Positions 8,728 through 17,268 of a DNA stretch of 64,000 nt are shown one piece after another (position 1 is the stretch's first letter; each line of letters begins with the position of its first letter). Under the pieces are notes generated by a model. The model saw nothing but the letters and a program-made list of their open reading frames with translations. It did no database searches and had not been told where the DNA came from. Where the stretch lies: NCBI RefSeq assembly GCF_000285835.1, contig NZ_HE978602.1, positions 190,499-254,498 on the forward strand, read 5' to 3'. This stretch comes from Brevibacterium senegalense (GTDB lineage: Bacteria; Actinomycetota; Actinomycetes; Actinomycetales; Brevibacteriaceae). The position numbers and the translations under genes were made by a program.

Positions 8728-9585
8728 ATGCTCGATGCCCTGCTGACGCTCACAGAAGTCGGCCCGGACTCGTTCACGGGAGAGCCGCGGCCGGGGTCCC
8801 GGCTGCCCAAGACCTTCGGCGGGCAGTCGTTCGCCCAGGCGCTCGCCGCGGCCTGCAGCACGGTGGATCCGGCCAGACCGCCGGTGTCCGCGCAGGGGCT
8901 GTTCCTGTCCGCCGGCGACACGGAGGGGCGGATCGGCTTCGACGTGGAGCGGGTGCGCGACGGCCGGTCGATGGACATGCGCGCGGTGCAGGCGCATCAG
9001 GGCCACCGGCAGATCCTGCGACTCACGGCCGCGTTCCAGGACCCGGTCGACGGGTTCGCGCACGCCGTGCCCGCGCCGCAGGTCCCGGCCCCGCAGGACA
9101 CGCGTCCCATCGCGGATGTCATGGAGCAGTACAGTTCGCTCGATGCGTCCGGCTGGCGCACGGAGTGGGCGTTCCTCGACCTGCGCTACGTCGAGGGGAA
9201 CCTCATCGACCCGTCACCGGACGAGGGGCGCCAGCAGATGTGGCTGCGCCTGCCCGAGGCCGGAGAGACCCGTGCGCAGCCGTGGCGCCTCCGCTGCGCC
9301 CTGGCCTACGTGAGCGACTTGGGGCTGCTGGCCGCATCCCTGGTGCCGCACGGGCGGATGCTGGGAGCGCCGGACATCCCGCGCGCCACGCTCACCCACT
9401 CGGTCCACTTCCACGCGGATCCTGAACCGGGCGGCTGGATCCTCATCGATCAGCGATCGAGGTGGGCAGGCGGCGGCCGCGGCCTGTCGGAGTCGACGCT
9501 CTACTCGGAGGACGGGACGCCTCTGGTGTCGTGCGTCCAGGATGGCCTCATCCGGCAGCGGAAGCCCCGGCCCCAGTCGGGCTGA
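8728..9585 (+). CDS. Acyl-CoA thioesterase II (TesB-like)
   Basis: Hydrolyses acyl-CoA to free acid and CoA, usually to release CoA or remove poorly degraded thioesters. The 285 residues form the double hot-dog arrangement of TesB. The N-terminal half has FGGQSFAQALAAA and the C-terminal half HSVHFHAD followed by WILIDQRSRWAGGGRGLSES. GGAAGGAC precedes ATG 8728. The 3' end lies within a 33-bp tandem duplication, the first copy of which contains the stop codon. It is transcribed toward the crotonase gene, and a hairpin separates them. Confidence 0.85.
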   Translation: MLDALLTLTEVGPDSFTGEPRPGSRLPKTFGGQSFAQALAAACSTVDPARPPVSAQGLFLSAGDTEGRIGFDVERVRDGRSMDMRAVQAHQGHRQILRLTAAFQDPVDGFAHAVPAPQVPAPQDTRPIADVMEQYSSLDASGWRTEWAFLDLRYVEGNLIDPSPDEGRQQMWLRLPEAGETRAQPWRLRCALAYVSDLGLLAASLVPHGRMLGAPDIPRATLTHSVHFHADPEPGGWILIDQRSRWAGGGRGLSESTLYSEDGTPLVSCVQDGLIRQRKPRPQSG

Positions 9586-9620
9586 CGCCCGTGGGCGTCC
9601 CGGCCCCAGTCGAGCTGACG
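9567..9620 (+). repeat. 33-bp tandem duplication over the thioesterase stop codon
   Basis: The 21-base segments at 9567-9587 and 9600-9620 (CCGGCCCCAGTCG followed by RGCTGACG) differ at one base and are 33 bases apart. The first contains the TGA at 9583-9585. The second keeps the frame and carries its own TGA. This looks like a recent duplication of the gene end, leaving a spare in-frame tail after the stop. Confidence 0.6.
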
Positions 9621-9674
9621 GTCCCGGACGTCCCTCTCCGGTCCGTCCCGATCCGAAGCCTCGGATTCGACAAC

Positions 9675-9704
9675 GGCCCGGTTCCGACCATGCGGAACCG
9701 GGCC
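9675..9704. terminator. Bidirectional terminator hairpin
   Basis: GGCCCGGTTCCG (9675-9686) pairs perfectly over 12 bp with CGGAACCGGGCC (9693-9704) across a six-base loop. It lies between the convergent thioesterase and crotonase genes. There is no T-run, as is common in actinobacterial intrinsic terminators. Confidence 0.75.
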
Positions 9705-9748
9705 GCGGCCTCGGCGGGTGTGAGCCTGTCAGGTCACGTGTTCACAGC

Positions 9749-10531
9749 TCACTTCCCGGTCCACTGGGGCGCGCGCTTCTCCGCGAACGCCCGCGACCCC
9801 TCCTTCGCGTCCTCGGAGGTGAAGACGTCCGCGATGAGCGGAGCCTGCTTCTCCCACATCTCGTCCTGCGTCCAGTCCTGGGACTCGGTGATGACCTGCT
9901 TGGACACCTGGACGGCCAGCGGCCCGTTCGCCGCGATCGTCTGGGCGAGCTCCAGCGCGCCGTCCAGGGCCTTGCCCTCCTCGACGATCGTGTTGACGAA
10001 GCCGTTGGCCTTCCCGAACTCCGCGGGGTAGAGGTTCCCCGTCAGCGCCATCTCCATCGCGACCGCGCGCGAGGTGCGCTGCGGCAGGATCGTCACGCCA
10101 CCGGCCGCTGCGACCAGGCCGCGCTTGACCTCCGGGACGCCGAACTTCGCGGTGTCCGCCGCGACGACCAGGTCGCAGGCCAGCATCGTCTCGAAGCCGC
10201 CGGCCAGGGCGTAGCCCTCGACCGCCGCGATGAGGGGCTTGCGGGGCGGGGCCTCCGTGAGCGCCAGGAAGCCGCGCCCTTCGATCGACGGGCGCTCGCC
10301 CCGCAGGAAGCCCTTGAGGTCCATGCCGGAGCAGAAGGTCCCTCCCGCGCCGGTGATGATGCCCACGAACAGGTCGTCGTTCGCGTCGAACTCATCGAGG
10401 ATCGTCGCCATCTTCTGCGCCATGGCCTGCGAGGCGGCGTTCTTCGCCTCGGGACGGTTGAGGGTGATGATGAGGACGTTCCCGCGGACCTCGGTGAGGA
10501 CCTCGGCCTGGGTCTCCTGGTTCTCCGACAT
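9749..10531 (-). CDS. Enoyl-CoA hydratase/isomerase (crotonase family)
   Basis: A 260-residue crotonase, probably hydrating enoyl-CoA in beta-oxidation. It has the N-terminal LTLNRPEAKNA-type strand, the oxyanion-hole segment GGTFCSGMDLKGF, GYALAGGFE and PEVKRGLVAAAGG. The first catalytic Glu position of rat hydratase (in the A-G-G-x-E segment) is occupied by Glu; at the second, Glu is found in PEVKRG. AAGGAG lies nine bases before ATG 10531. The gene follows the acyl-CoA dehydrogenase gene on the same strand after 153 bases. Isomerase or hydrolase activity in the family cannot be excluded. Confidence 0.85.
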   Translation of the reverse strand: MSENQETQAEVLTEVRGNVLIITLNRPEAKNAASQAMAQKMATILDEFDANDDLFVGIITGAGGTFCSGMDLKGFLRGERPSIEGRGFLALTEAPPRKPLIAAVEGYALAGGFETMLACDLVVAADTAKFGVPEVKRGLVAAAGGVTILPQRTSRAVAMEMALTGNLYPAEFGKANGFVNTIVEEGKALDGALELAQTIAANGPLAVQVSKQVITESQDWTQDEMWEKQAPLIADVFTSEDAKEGSRAFAEKRAPQWTGK

Positions 10532-10684
10532 GCGTGCTCCTTCGCTTCGAATGCATCGACCGTTCCATCGACGTGGTGGTGTGCGCGGCCGACCCCGCGG
10601 GTGCGACCTGCACGTGTGTTCAGTATTGCAGGTGGGGTGGTGACGGCAGGCGATCCGCGCTGGGCCCTGCCGCCCGGTCCGCCC

Positions 10685-11857
10685 TCAGTCGCGGCGGGCG
10701 GACAGCCCCATGTCCTTCGCGATGATCGTCTTCATGATCTCCGACGTGCCGCCGTAGATGCGGGTGACGCGCGCGTCCGCGTAGAGGCGTGCGATGGGGT
10801 ACTCGAGGATGTACCCGTAGCCGCCGTGCACCTGGAGGCACTTGTCGATGACGCGCCCCTGGACCTCGGTGGTGAAGAGCTTGAGGCGGGCGGCGTCCGC
10901 GGGGCTCAGTTCGCCGTCGTCGTGCGCGTCCAGGGCCTGGTCCAGCATGGCGCGGGCGGCTGCGACCTCCGTCGAGCACTCCGCCAGCACGAACTTCGTG
11001 TTCTGGAAGTTCGACAGCGGCGTGCCGAACGAGGTGCGCTCCTGTGCGTACTCCGCGGCCAGGCGGATCGCCGCGTCCGCCGTGCCCACGGCGTTGACCG
11101 CGATCGTGAGCCGCTCCTGCGCCAGATTCGCGGACAGGTACCGGAAGGCGCTGCCCACCTCGCCCAGGATGTCCGCCTCCTGCACGACGACGTCCGTGAA
11201 GTGCAGCTCCACCGTGTCCTGGCTCTTGATGCCGATCTTGTGGAGGGTCGCGCCCACCTCGAACCCCGCCGAGGCCGTGGGGACGACGAAGATCGTGAGC
11301 CCGCCGCGGCGGTCGGCCGGGTCGAACGCCTGCGTCCGGGCGACGACCAGCACCACGTCGGCGTTCGCGCCGCCGGAGATGAAGGTCTTCGACCCGTTGA
11401 GCGTCCAGGTCCCGTCGTCGTTCCGCTGGGCGCGGGTCGTGATGCCCGTGAGGTCGGAGCCGGTGCCCGGCTCCGTCATCGCGATCGCCGTCATGAGGGT
11501 GCCGTCGGCCATGCCCGGCAGCCAGCGCTTCTTCTGCTCCTCCGTGGCGTACTCGAGGATGTACGGCGTCACGACGTCCTGGTGGACGCGCAGGGTGCCC
11601 AGGCTGGTGGCGGCGCGAGCGGTCTCCTCCGTCAGGATCGCGTTGTACTTGAAGGTGTCGGTCTGGCCGCCGCCCCCGTACTCCTCCGGGATCTGGAGGC
11701 CGATGAGGCCCAGCTCGCCCATCCGCGCGAACACGGCCTTGTCGACCATGCCGGCGTCCTCGTACTGCTGGAAGGCGGGCGCGAGCTCGCGTTCGACGAA
11801 AGTCCTGCACAGCTGCCGGAACTCTTCGTGGTCGTCCGTGTAGACGGTTCTGCGCAT
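10685..11857 (-). CDS. Acyl-CoA dehydrogenase
   Basis: FAD-dependent alpha,beta-dehydrogenation of an acyl-CoA, passing electrons to ETF. The 390 residues cover the complete fold: N-terminal helices, MTEPGTGSDLTGI at the flavin/substrate site, FISGGANAD, the C-terminal QVHGGYGYI and the catalytic-base segment IYGGTSEIMK. I chose ATG 11857 because GGAGAT precedes it and it begins at the usual fold start; the frame is open for a further 38 codons. It diverges from the thiolase gene, with a 190-base shared promoter region. The short- or branched-chain type is likely but not provable. Confidence 0.9.
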   Translation of the reverse strand: MRRTVYTDDHEEFRQLCRTFVERELAPAFQQYEDAGMVDKAVFARMGELGLIGLQIPEEYGGGGQTDTFKYNAILTEETARAATSLGTLRVHQDVVTPYILEYATEEQKKRWLPGMADGTLMTAIAMTEPGTGSDLTGITTRAQRNDDGTWTLNGSKTFISGGANADVVLVVARTQAFDPADRRGGLTIFVVPTASAGFEVGATLHKIGIKSQDTVELHFTDVVVQEADILGEVGSAFRYLSANLAQERLTIAVNAVGTADAAIRLAAEYAQERTSFGTPLSNFQNTKFVLAECSTEVAAARAMLDQALDAHDDGELSPADAARLKLFTTEVQGRVIDKCLQVHGGYGYILEYPIARLYADARVTRIYGGTSEIMKTIIAKDMGLSARRD

Positions 11858-12047
11858 GGTGATCTCCAGTGATCTGTGTCGAGGGACGGCGCGGACCGGT
11901 CGAGCGGGCCGGGCGTCCCCGGGGCGTCGCGGTGTCGAGGCGCGGACGCCCCTTCCCGCTGAATCGAACAATCGTTAAGGTAGCAGACACGTACATCCCT
12001 GTCTGCAAAGGCCGCAGCAGGGCACACCTCGGGAAGGTTCTGGATCC

Positions 12048-13214
12048 ATGCCTGAAGCCGTCATCGTCGACGCTGTCCGCACCGCAACAGGGCGCAGGGG
12101 GGGTGCCCTGCGGGACGTGCACCCGGTCGATCTGGCCGCGCACGCGCTGCGCGGACTCCTCGACCGCACCGGTGTCGATCCGGCACTCGTCGAAGACGTG
12201 ATCCTGGGGTGCGTGACGCAGGCGGGCGAGCAGTCGTCGAACGTGGGGCGCTGGGCGGCGCTGGCGGCCGGCTTCCCGGAGACCGTCGCGGGCACGACCG
12301 TCGACCGCGCGTGCGGCTCCTCGCAGCAGGCGCTCACCTTCGCGGTCGCCTCCGTCGCGGCCGGACACTGCGACATCGTCATCGCCGGCGGGGTCGAGTC
12401 CATGACGCGCGTCCCGATGGGGTCGCAGCGCTCCAACGGACCCGGCAAGGCGTTCGGCCCCTCCATCGAGCAGCGCTACGGACGCGACTCCTTCAGTCAG
12501 GGTGAGGGGGCGGAGATGGTCGCGCAGCAGTGGGGCTTCAGCCGCACGGACCTCGACCAGCTGGCGCTCGATTCCCACGCGCGCGCCCTCGCGGCGACGG
12601 AGGCGGGCCTGTTCGCGGACCAGATCCTCCCGATCGAGGGCCTCGACAAGGAGGGCAACGCGATCGAGCTCCGCACGGACGAGGGCATCCGCGCGGGCGG
12701 CACGCTCGAGTCCCTGGGCAAGCTCAAGACCGTCTTCCAGGAGGACGGCGTCATCACGGCGGGCAATTCCTCGCAGATCTCCGACGGGGCCTCCGCGCTG
12801 CTCGTCATGACGGACGTGAAGGCGAAGGAGCTGGGGCTCACCCCGATCGCGCGCGTCCACACCGCGGCGCTCGCGGCGACGGACCCCGTCATCATGCTGA
12901 CCGCGCCCATCCCGGCGACGCAGAAGGCGCTGGCGAAGTCCGGACTGTCCGCCAGCGACATCGACGTGTACGAGGTGAACGAGGCCTTCGCCTCCGTCCC
13001 GCTCGCATGGATGAAGGGCATCGGCGTCGACTGGGACCGCGTGAATACCAACGGTGGGGCGATCGCCCTGGGGCACCCGCTGGGCGGGTCCGGTGCGCGC
13101 ATCATGACCGATCTCGTCCACCACATGCGCCGGACCGGCTCCCGGTACGGTCTCCAGACGATGTGTGAGGCCGGCGGCCAGGCGAACGCGACGATCCTGG
13201 AGCTCGTGGCGTGA
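12048..13214 (+). CDS. Thiolase (acetyl-CoA C-acyltransferase)
   Basis: Performs the thiolytic final step of beta-oxidation, or condenses acetyl-CoA. The 388 residues include the nucleophile Cys89 in DRACGSSQQA, the NGGAIALGHPLGGSG histidine loop and the C-terminal TMCEAGGQ cysteine. VRTATGRRGGALRD is the standard thiolase start. The stop TGA overlaps the GTG start of the following CoA ligase, so the two are translationally coupled. It is divergent from the acyl-CoA dehydrogenase gene; between them lies AATCGAACAATCGTT, a weak match to the operator at 7036-7049. Confidence 0.92.
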   Translation: MPEAVIVDAVRTATGRRGGALRDVHPVDLAAHALRGLLDRTGVDPALVEDVILGCVTQAGEQSSNVGRWAALAAGFPETVAGTTVDRACGSSQQALTFAVASVAAGHCDIVIAGGVESMTRVPMGSQRSNGPGKAFGPSIEQRYGRDSFSQGEGAEMVAQQWGFSRTDLDQLALDSHARALAATEAGLFADQILPIEGLDKEGNAIELRTDEGIRAGGTLESLGKLKTVFQEDGVITAGNSSQISDGASALLVMTDVKAKELGLTPIARVHTAALAATDPVIMLTAPIPATQKALAKSGLSASDIDVYEVNEAFASVPLAWMKGIGVDWDRVNTNGGAIALGHPLGGSGARIMTDLVHHMRRTGSRYGLQTMCEAGGQANATILELVA

Positions 13215-14854
13215 GCGCGCAGCAGACCTCGACCGACCAGCAGGCCGCGCACGACCAGCGGACCGCGCAGGACCGCCCCGCACCAGCCGCCCCGCAGCCG
13301 GCCAGCCGCACGATGGGTGAGCTCGTCTACTCCGCGCTCACCCGCTACGACCGGCGCACCGCGTTCGTCGACGGCGGTCGCACCTTCACATACGCGCAGT
13401 CGGCGGCCGGCGTCCAGCGGATCCGCCGCACCCTGCAGGAGGCGGGAGTGCGGCCCGGTGACTTCGGCGCGCTCCTGGGCGGCAGTCGTCCGGAGACCTT
13501 CTTCTGCACGGCCGCTCTCTATTTCGAGGGCCTGCGGGTGAGCCCGCTGCACCCGGAGAACGGGGTCCGCGACCACCGGCAGTCCCTCGAGCTGGCGCAG
13601 GTGCAGTACCTGCTCTACGAGGAGGGCCGCTTCGACGCGATGGCGGCGGAGCTCGCCGCGACCATCCCCGGACTGACCGTCATTCCAGTCCCCATCCTCG
13701 ACCCCGCCACGGCGTCGGATACCGCCGAGGTCGTGTCCGGCTTCTCCGTCCTGGACCGCCCTGTGCGGGTGGACCCGGAAGCGGATGCGTCCCTGGGCTT
13801 CTCCGGCGGCACGACGGGCACACCCAAGGGCATCGTGCGCTCGCACCGGACGATGGTGACGAATGCGATCTACACGATCGTCGACTGGGACTGGCCGGTG
13901 GAGAACCGCTTCCTCGTGACGACCCCCATGTCCCACGCCTCCGGTGCGATGGCCCTGCCCGTCCTGCTCAAGGGCGGGTCGATGGTCATGCTCGACAAGT
14001 TCTCGCCGCAGGCGTTCGTCGATGCGGTGGAGGAGCACCGGATCACGTCGACCTTCGTGGTGCCGACGATGATCTACCGGATCCTCGACCTGCCGCAGGA
14101 GCAGCTGGACCGGCTGGGGTCGCTCGAGACCGTCGTCTACGGCGCGTCCCTCATGGATCCGTCGCGGCTGCAGGAGGCGATCCGGCGGATCGGCCCTGTC
14201 TTCCTGCAGCTGTACGGGCAGGCCGAGTCGCCCAACCTCATCTCCGTCCTCCGGCAGGAGGACCACGATCCGGATGATCTGGTGCGGCTGGCCTCGGCCG
14301 GCCGGGCGACCTCGTCCGCGGATCTGACGATCCGGGACGACGAGGACCGGGAGGTGCCGGTGGGCGAGGTGGGCGAGATCTGCGTGTCCGGCCCCATCGT
14401 CATGTCCCGCTACTGGCAGAACCCGGAGCTCACGGCGGAGACGCTGCGCGGCGGTCGCCTGCACACGGGTGACCTGGGCCGGCTGGACGAGCACGGCTAT
14501 CTCAGCATCGTGGGGCGCAAGAAGGACATGATCATCACCGGTGGTCTGAACGTGTACCCCGCCGAGGTCGAGGCCCGGCTGCTCGAGCACCCCGCCGTGG
14601 CGCAGGCCTGCGTCGTGGGCGTTGCGGACCGCGACTGGGGTGAGCGGGTCGTCGCGGCGATCGTGGTGCGGGCTGGGACCCCGGTGGAGGATGAGGCGGC
14701 ACTGTCGCAGGAGCTGCGCGACTTCGTCCGTGCTGAGAAGGGCAGTGTGCAGACGCCCAAGGACCTGGAGTTCGTGACGGACATCCCCGTCACGAAGATC
14801 GGGAAGCCGGACAAGAACGCGCTGCGCGCCACGATGGAGGAGCTGCTGGGGTGA
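13211..14854 (+). CDS. AMP-dependent acyl-CoA synthetase
   Basis: The second acid-activating ligase of the block, 547 residues. It has the ATP loop SGGTTGTPKGI (about 196-206), QLYGQAESPN in place of the usual YGxTE, HTGDLGRLDEHG, the hinge GRKKDMIITGGLNVYP and the catalytic lysine in KIGKPDKNAL near 533. It starts with GTG 13211 inside the thiolase stop codon (GTGA overlap). An Ala/Gln/Thr-rich stretch of about 35 residues precedes the domain. Coupling with thiolase suggests its product enters beta-oxidation; the substrate is unknown. Confidence 0.88.
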   Translation: MSAQQTSTDQQAAHDQRTAQDRPAPAAPQPASRTMGELVYSALTRYDRRTAFVDGGRTFTYAQSAAGVQRIRRTLQEAGVRPGDFGALLGGSRPETFFCTAALYFEGLRVSPLHPENGVRDHRQSLELAQVQYLLYEEGRFDAMAAELAATIPGLTVIPVPILDPATASDTAEVVSGFSVLDRPVRVDPEADASLGFSGGTTGTPKGIVRSHRTMVTNAIYTIVDWDWPVENRFLVTTPMSHASGAMALPVLLKGGSMVMLDKFSPQAFVDAVEEHRITSTFVVPTMIYRILDLPQEQLDRLGSLETVVYGASLMDPSRLQEAIRRIGPVFLQLYGQAESPNLISVLRQEDHDPDDLVRLASAGRATSSADLTIRDDEDREVPVGEVGEICVSGPIVMSRYWQNPELTAETLRGGRLHTGDLGRLDEHGYLSIVGRKKDMIITGGLNVYPAEVEARLLEHPAVAQACVVGVADRDWGERVVAAIVVRAGTPVEDEAALSQELRDFVRAEKGSVQTPKDLEFVTDIPVTKIGKPDKNALRATMEELLG

Positions 14855-14876
14855 ATCACCCGGGCGTGCGGCCGTT

Positions 14877-14937
14877 CGTGATTCGTTCGTGACCAGAATG
14901 AACAGAACTCCGAGCGAACGCACAACTCTGGCACAGT
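14877..14937 (+). promoter_or_regulatory. Upstream regulatory region of first protease gene
   Basis: Two TTCGTGA direct repeats (14875-14881, 14886-14892) lie 11 bases apart. A 22-base element at 14888-14909 (CGTGACCA then GAATGAACAGAACT) and CTCTGGCACAGT at 14926-14937 are conserved, with identical 38-base spacing, upstream of the second protease gene. The pair probably includes the promoter and an activator or repressor site. Confidence 0.55.
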
Positions 14938-15017
14938 TGCCGTTGAGAGCCGCCGGTGCGATGTCGCCGACGACCCCAGGAACGCACACATCAGTCTGAG
15001 ATGCAGAGGAAGAGCGT

Positions 15018-16982
15018 ATGAGGATTCCCCAGGGAGGCAAGCGTTTCGTCGCGCTGAGCGCGGCAGTGGCCATCGGCATGAGTGGGGTGGCCGCCACGGT
15101 TCCCGCCATGGCCGCGAACGACGGGCCGAAGGCGCTGGGCGAGGCTGTCGCCACTGTCGCTGAGGACACGAGCATCGCCGGCAAGATCGCGGCGATCGGC
15201 TACAACGCCGACGGCGAGATCGTCGTGCAGACGGTCGCGGGTCAGGGCGTCACGGCCCAGTCGAAGGTCCTGGAGCCGGTCCGCGAACTCGCGGAGGCTG
15301 AAGGCCAGGACGAGCTCCACATCAAGCCGATCGCGCACGGCTACAGCCCGGTCAACGCGACGGACGTCGTGGGTGGCGCGGGCTACGCGGTCGACAAGGG
15401 CGGCAACCAGTGGGGCCTGTGCTCCTTCGGCTTCCCGGCGACGGGCCCCAACGGCGAAGAGGCGATCCTCACGGCCGGACACTGCGCAGAGGTGGGCGAA
15501 GAGGTCTATCTCGAGAAGCCGTCGCAGTCGAACGCGGGTGCGGACGATTACCACAACCCGCAGCGTCCGTTCGAACTGCTGAAGAACGAGCCGATCGGCT
15601 CGTTCACGCACTCGGAGTTCGCGGAGACGGACTTCATCAACGACGGTCAGTGGGACACCCCGGAGCGCTACAGCCCGGAAGACGCGCAGGACTTCGCCGT
15701 CATCACACTGAGCGATGACACGATCACGACGCATCCTGAGGTGACGGACTGGACGACTGCGGGCGGCGACGACCTCTCCGCCTCGACGCGCGAGGTCGCG
15801 GGCGTCCACGATGTGACGTTGGAGGACGTGGGCAAGGAGATCACCCGGTCGGGTCGCACCAGCGGCCAGCAGTCGGGCCCCATCGGGTCGAACGATGAAG
15901 AGGGCAAGGCCTACGTCGGCGAAATCGTCGACGGCTACGGCGTTGCCAACGACGAAGGCCGCCTCTCTCTCGTCTACGGCTTCGCCGCGCAGACGCTGGG
16001 CATCCCCGGCGACTCCGGTGGAGCGGTCATGATGGGCGACCAGGCCGTGGGTGTCACGTCGCTGTCGAACTACAACCGGACGACTCAGCAGGGTGACTGG
16101 ATCTGGGTCGCCGAGCTGGCGTCCGGACTCGAGCACGTTGCCGACGGCTACACGGTGAAGACCACCGCCGACGAGGAGCCGGAGCCCACTCCGACGCCGA
16201 CGGAGACTCCGGAGCCGACCCCGACGGCTACCGAGACGCCTGAGCCGACGCCGACTGCGACGGATTCCCCGGAGCCGACCCCGACGGCTACCGAGACGCC
16301 TGAGCCGACGCCGACTGCGACGGATTCCCCGGAGCCGACCCCGACGGCCACTGAGACGCCTGAGCCGACGCCGACTGCGACGGATTCCCCGGAGCCGACC
16401 CCGACGGCCACTGAGACGTCCGATCCGACGCCGACGGAGACCGACGATGCTGACCTCGATCCGGCGCTGGCGATCGATCCGGAGGAGATCGCTGCTGAGC
16501 GTTTCGTCGCGGATGGCGAGGAGCAGGCCATCGAGGACGACCGCGGTGTCACCTACACGGTGACGGACGTGGAGCCGGGTTCGGAGGTCACGTTCGACAC
16601 GTACATGGATGCGGATCCGGCGAACGCGGGTTCGGCGGCGGCTCCGGCTGCGGATGCTGCTGATGAGCCAGCGAAGTCGATCACGGTGACGGCTGATGAG
16701 GACGGTACTGCGACCTCGCGCGTGTGGGGCGAGACGACTGCGCCGGCTTCCGCGTACGTCGGTGACTACTCGGTCGTCGCGACGACGGAGGACGAGACCC
16801 TCGAGGGCTCCTTCAGCGTCGTCGAGGGATCGGGTGACGGTGACGGCGGTCAGGATGACGGTGACAACGGGGACGATCTTCCCCGCACCGGTTCCACGAC
16901 CGCTCCGCTGGTCGCCGGTGCTGCCGGACTGGTCGCGCTGGGTGGCGCGCTGGTCTACGTGGCACGTCGCCGCCAGGCCTGA
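15018..16982 (+). CDS. Cell-wall-anchored trypsin-like serine protease (LPXTG), copy 1
   Basis: A 654-residue secreted serine protease of the chymotrypsin/alpha-lytic fold anchored by sortase. A signal peptide ends near AMA-AN (about residue 33). A pro-region and protease domain follow, with catalytic His155 in TAGHC, Asp225 in QDFAVI and Ser333 in GDSGGA, so the triad is complete. Then come a Thr/Pro/Glu stalk built from 20-residue repeats, a conserved C-terminal beta domain (about 480-620) and LPRTG, a hydrophobic helix and RRR. GAGGAAGAG precedes ATG 15018. It is paralogous to the next gene over its whole length. The substrate is unknown. Confidence 0.88.
   Translation: MRIPQGGKRFVALSAAVAIGMSGVAATVPAMAANDGPKALGEAVATVAEDTSIAGKIAAIGYNADGEIVVQTVAGQGVTAQSKVLEPVRELAEAEGQDELHIKPIAHGYSPVNATDVVGGAGYAVDKGGNQWGLCSFGFPATGPNGEEAILTAGHCAEVGEEVYLEKPSQSNAGADDYHNPQRPFELLKNEPIGSFTHSEFAETDFINDGQWDTPERYSPEDAQDFAVITLSDDTITTHPEVTDWTTAGGDDLSASTREVAGVHDVTLEDVGKEITRSGRTSGQQSGPIGSNDEEGKAYVGEIVDGYGVANDEGRLSLVYGFAAQTLGIPGDSGGAVMMGDQAVGVTSLSNYNRTTQQGDWIWVAELASGLEHVADGYTVKTTADEEPEPTPTPTETPEPTPTATETPEPTPTATDSPEPTPTATETPEPTPTATDSPEPTPTATETPEPTPTATDSPEPTPTATETSDPTPTETDDADLDPALAIDPEEIAAERFVADGEEQAIEDDRGVTYTVTDVEPGSEVTFDTYMDADPANAGSAAAPAADAADEPAKSITVTADEDGTATSRVWGETTAPASAYVGDYSVVATTEDETLEGSFSVVEGSGDGDGGQDDGDNGDDLPRTGSTTAPLVAGAAGLVALGGALVYVARRRQA
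16201..16440 (+). repeat. 60-bp tandem repeats encoding the protease stalk
   Basis: Nearly four copies of a 60-bp unit (starting CGGATTCCCCGGAGCCGACC in copies 2-4) encode alternating ETPEPTPTAT and DSPEPTPTAT decapeptides. Copies 1 and 2 differ only in their first bases; copies 3 and 4 share one silent change pair. The arrangement is prone to slippage, so stalk length may vary between strains. Confidence 0.9.
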
Positions 16983-17041
16983 ACGAGCATGGTCCTGATG
17001 TTCGCGAGCTGATCGGGTTCGCGCGCTGACTGGGCGCTGGA

Positions 17042-17074
17042 GGGGGCATCCGCTGAGAAGCGGGTGCCCCCTTT
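17042..17074 (+). terminator. Terminator of first protease gene
   Basis: GGGGGCATCCGCT (17042-17054) pairs with AGCGGGTGCCCCC (17059-17071) across a GAGA loop with one G-T pair, followed by TTT. Nearly the same hairpin follows the second protease gene. Confidence 0.85.
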
Positions 17075-17115
17075 CATGTGTCCGAACATCTCATTCTGGG
17101 AGCACCGTTGCCATG

Positions 17116-17187
17116 CCGTGACCATCTGTGATCATTCCGTGACCACAATGAACAGAACTGTCTGGTGATCCGCATCTCTGGCACAGT
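17116..17187 (+). promoter_or_regulatory. Upstream regulatory region of second protease gene
   Basis: CCGTGACCA occurs twice, 21 bases apart, at 17116-17124 and 17137-17145. The second copy leads into the 22-base element 17138-17159, which matches 14888-14909 at 21 positions. CTCTGGCACAGT follows at 17176-17187, at the same 38-base spacing as in copy 1. Confidence 0.55.
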
Positions 17188-17268
17188 GGCACACCGAGTG
17201 TCGCCGGGCGGCTGTATCTGTCGACGACCAACTCAGGCTCTATGTCACCGAACAGCAGAGGAAGCAGT

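Noticed and set aside
16201..16440. Possible CRISPR array
   Set aside because: Units are contiguous with no unique spacers and lie in frame inside a protein-coding stalk.
16148..16552. Val/Gly/Ser repeat open frame antisense to the protease stalk
   Set aside because: It is the mirror of the 60-bp repeats; no start signal and no conservation beyond the repeat.
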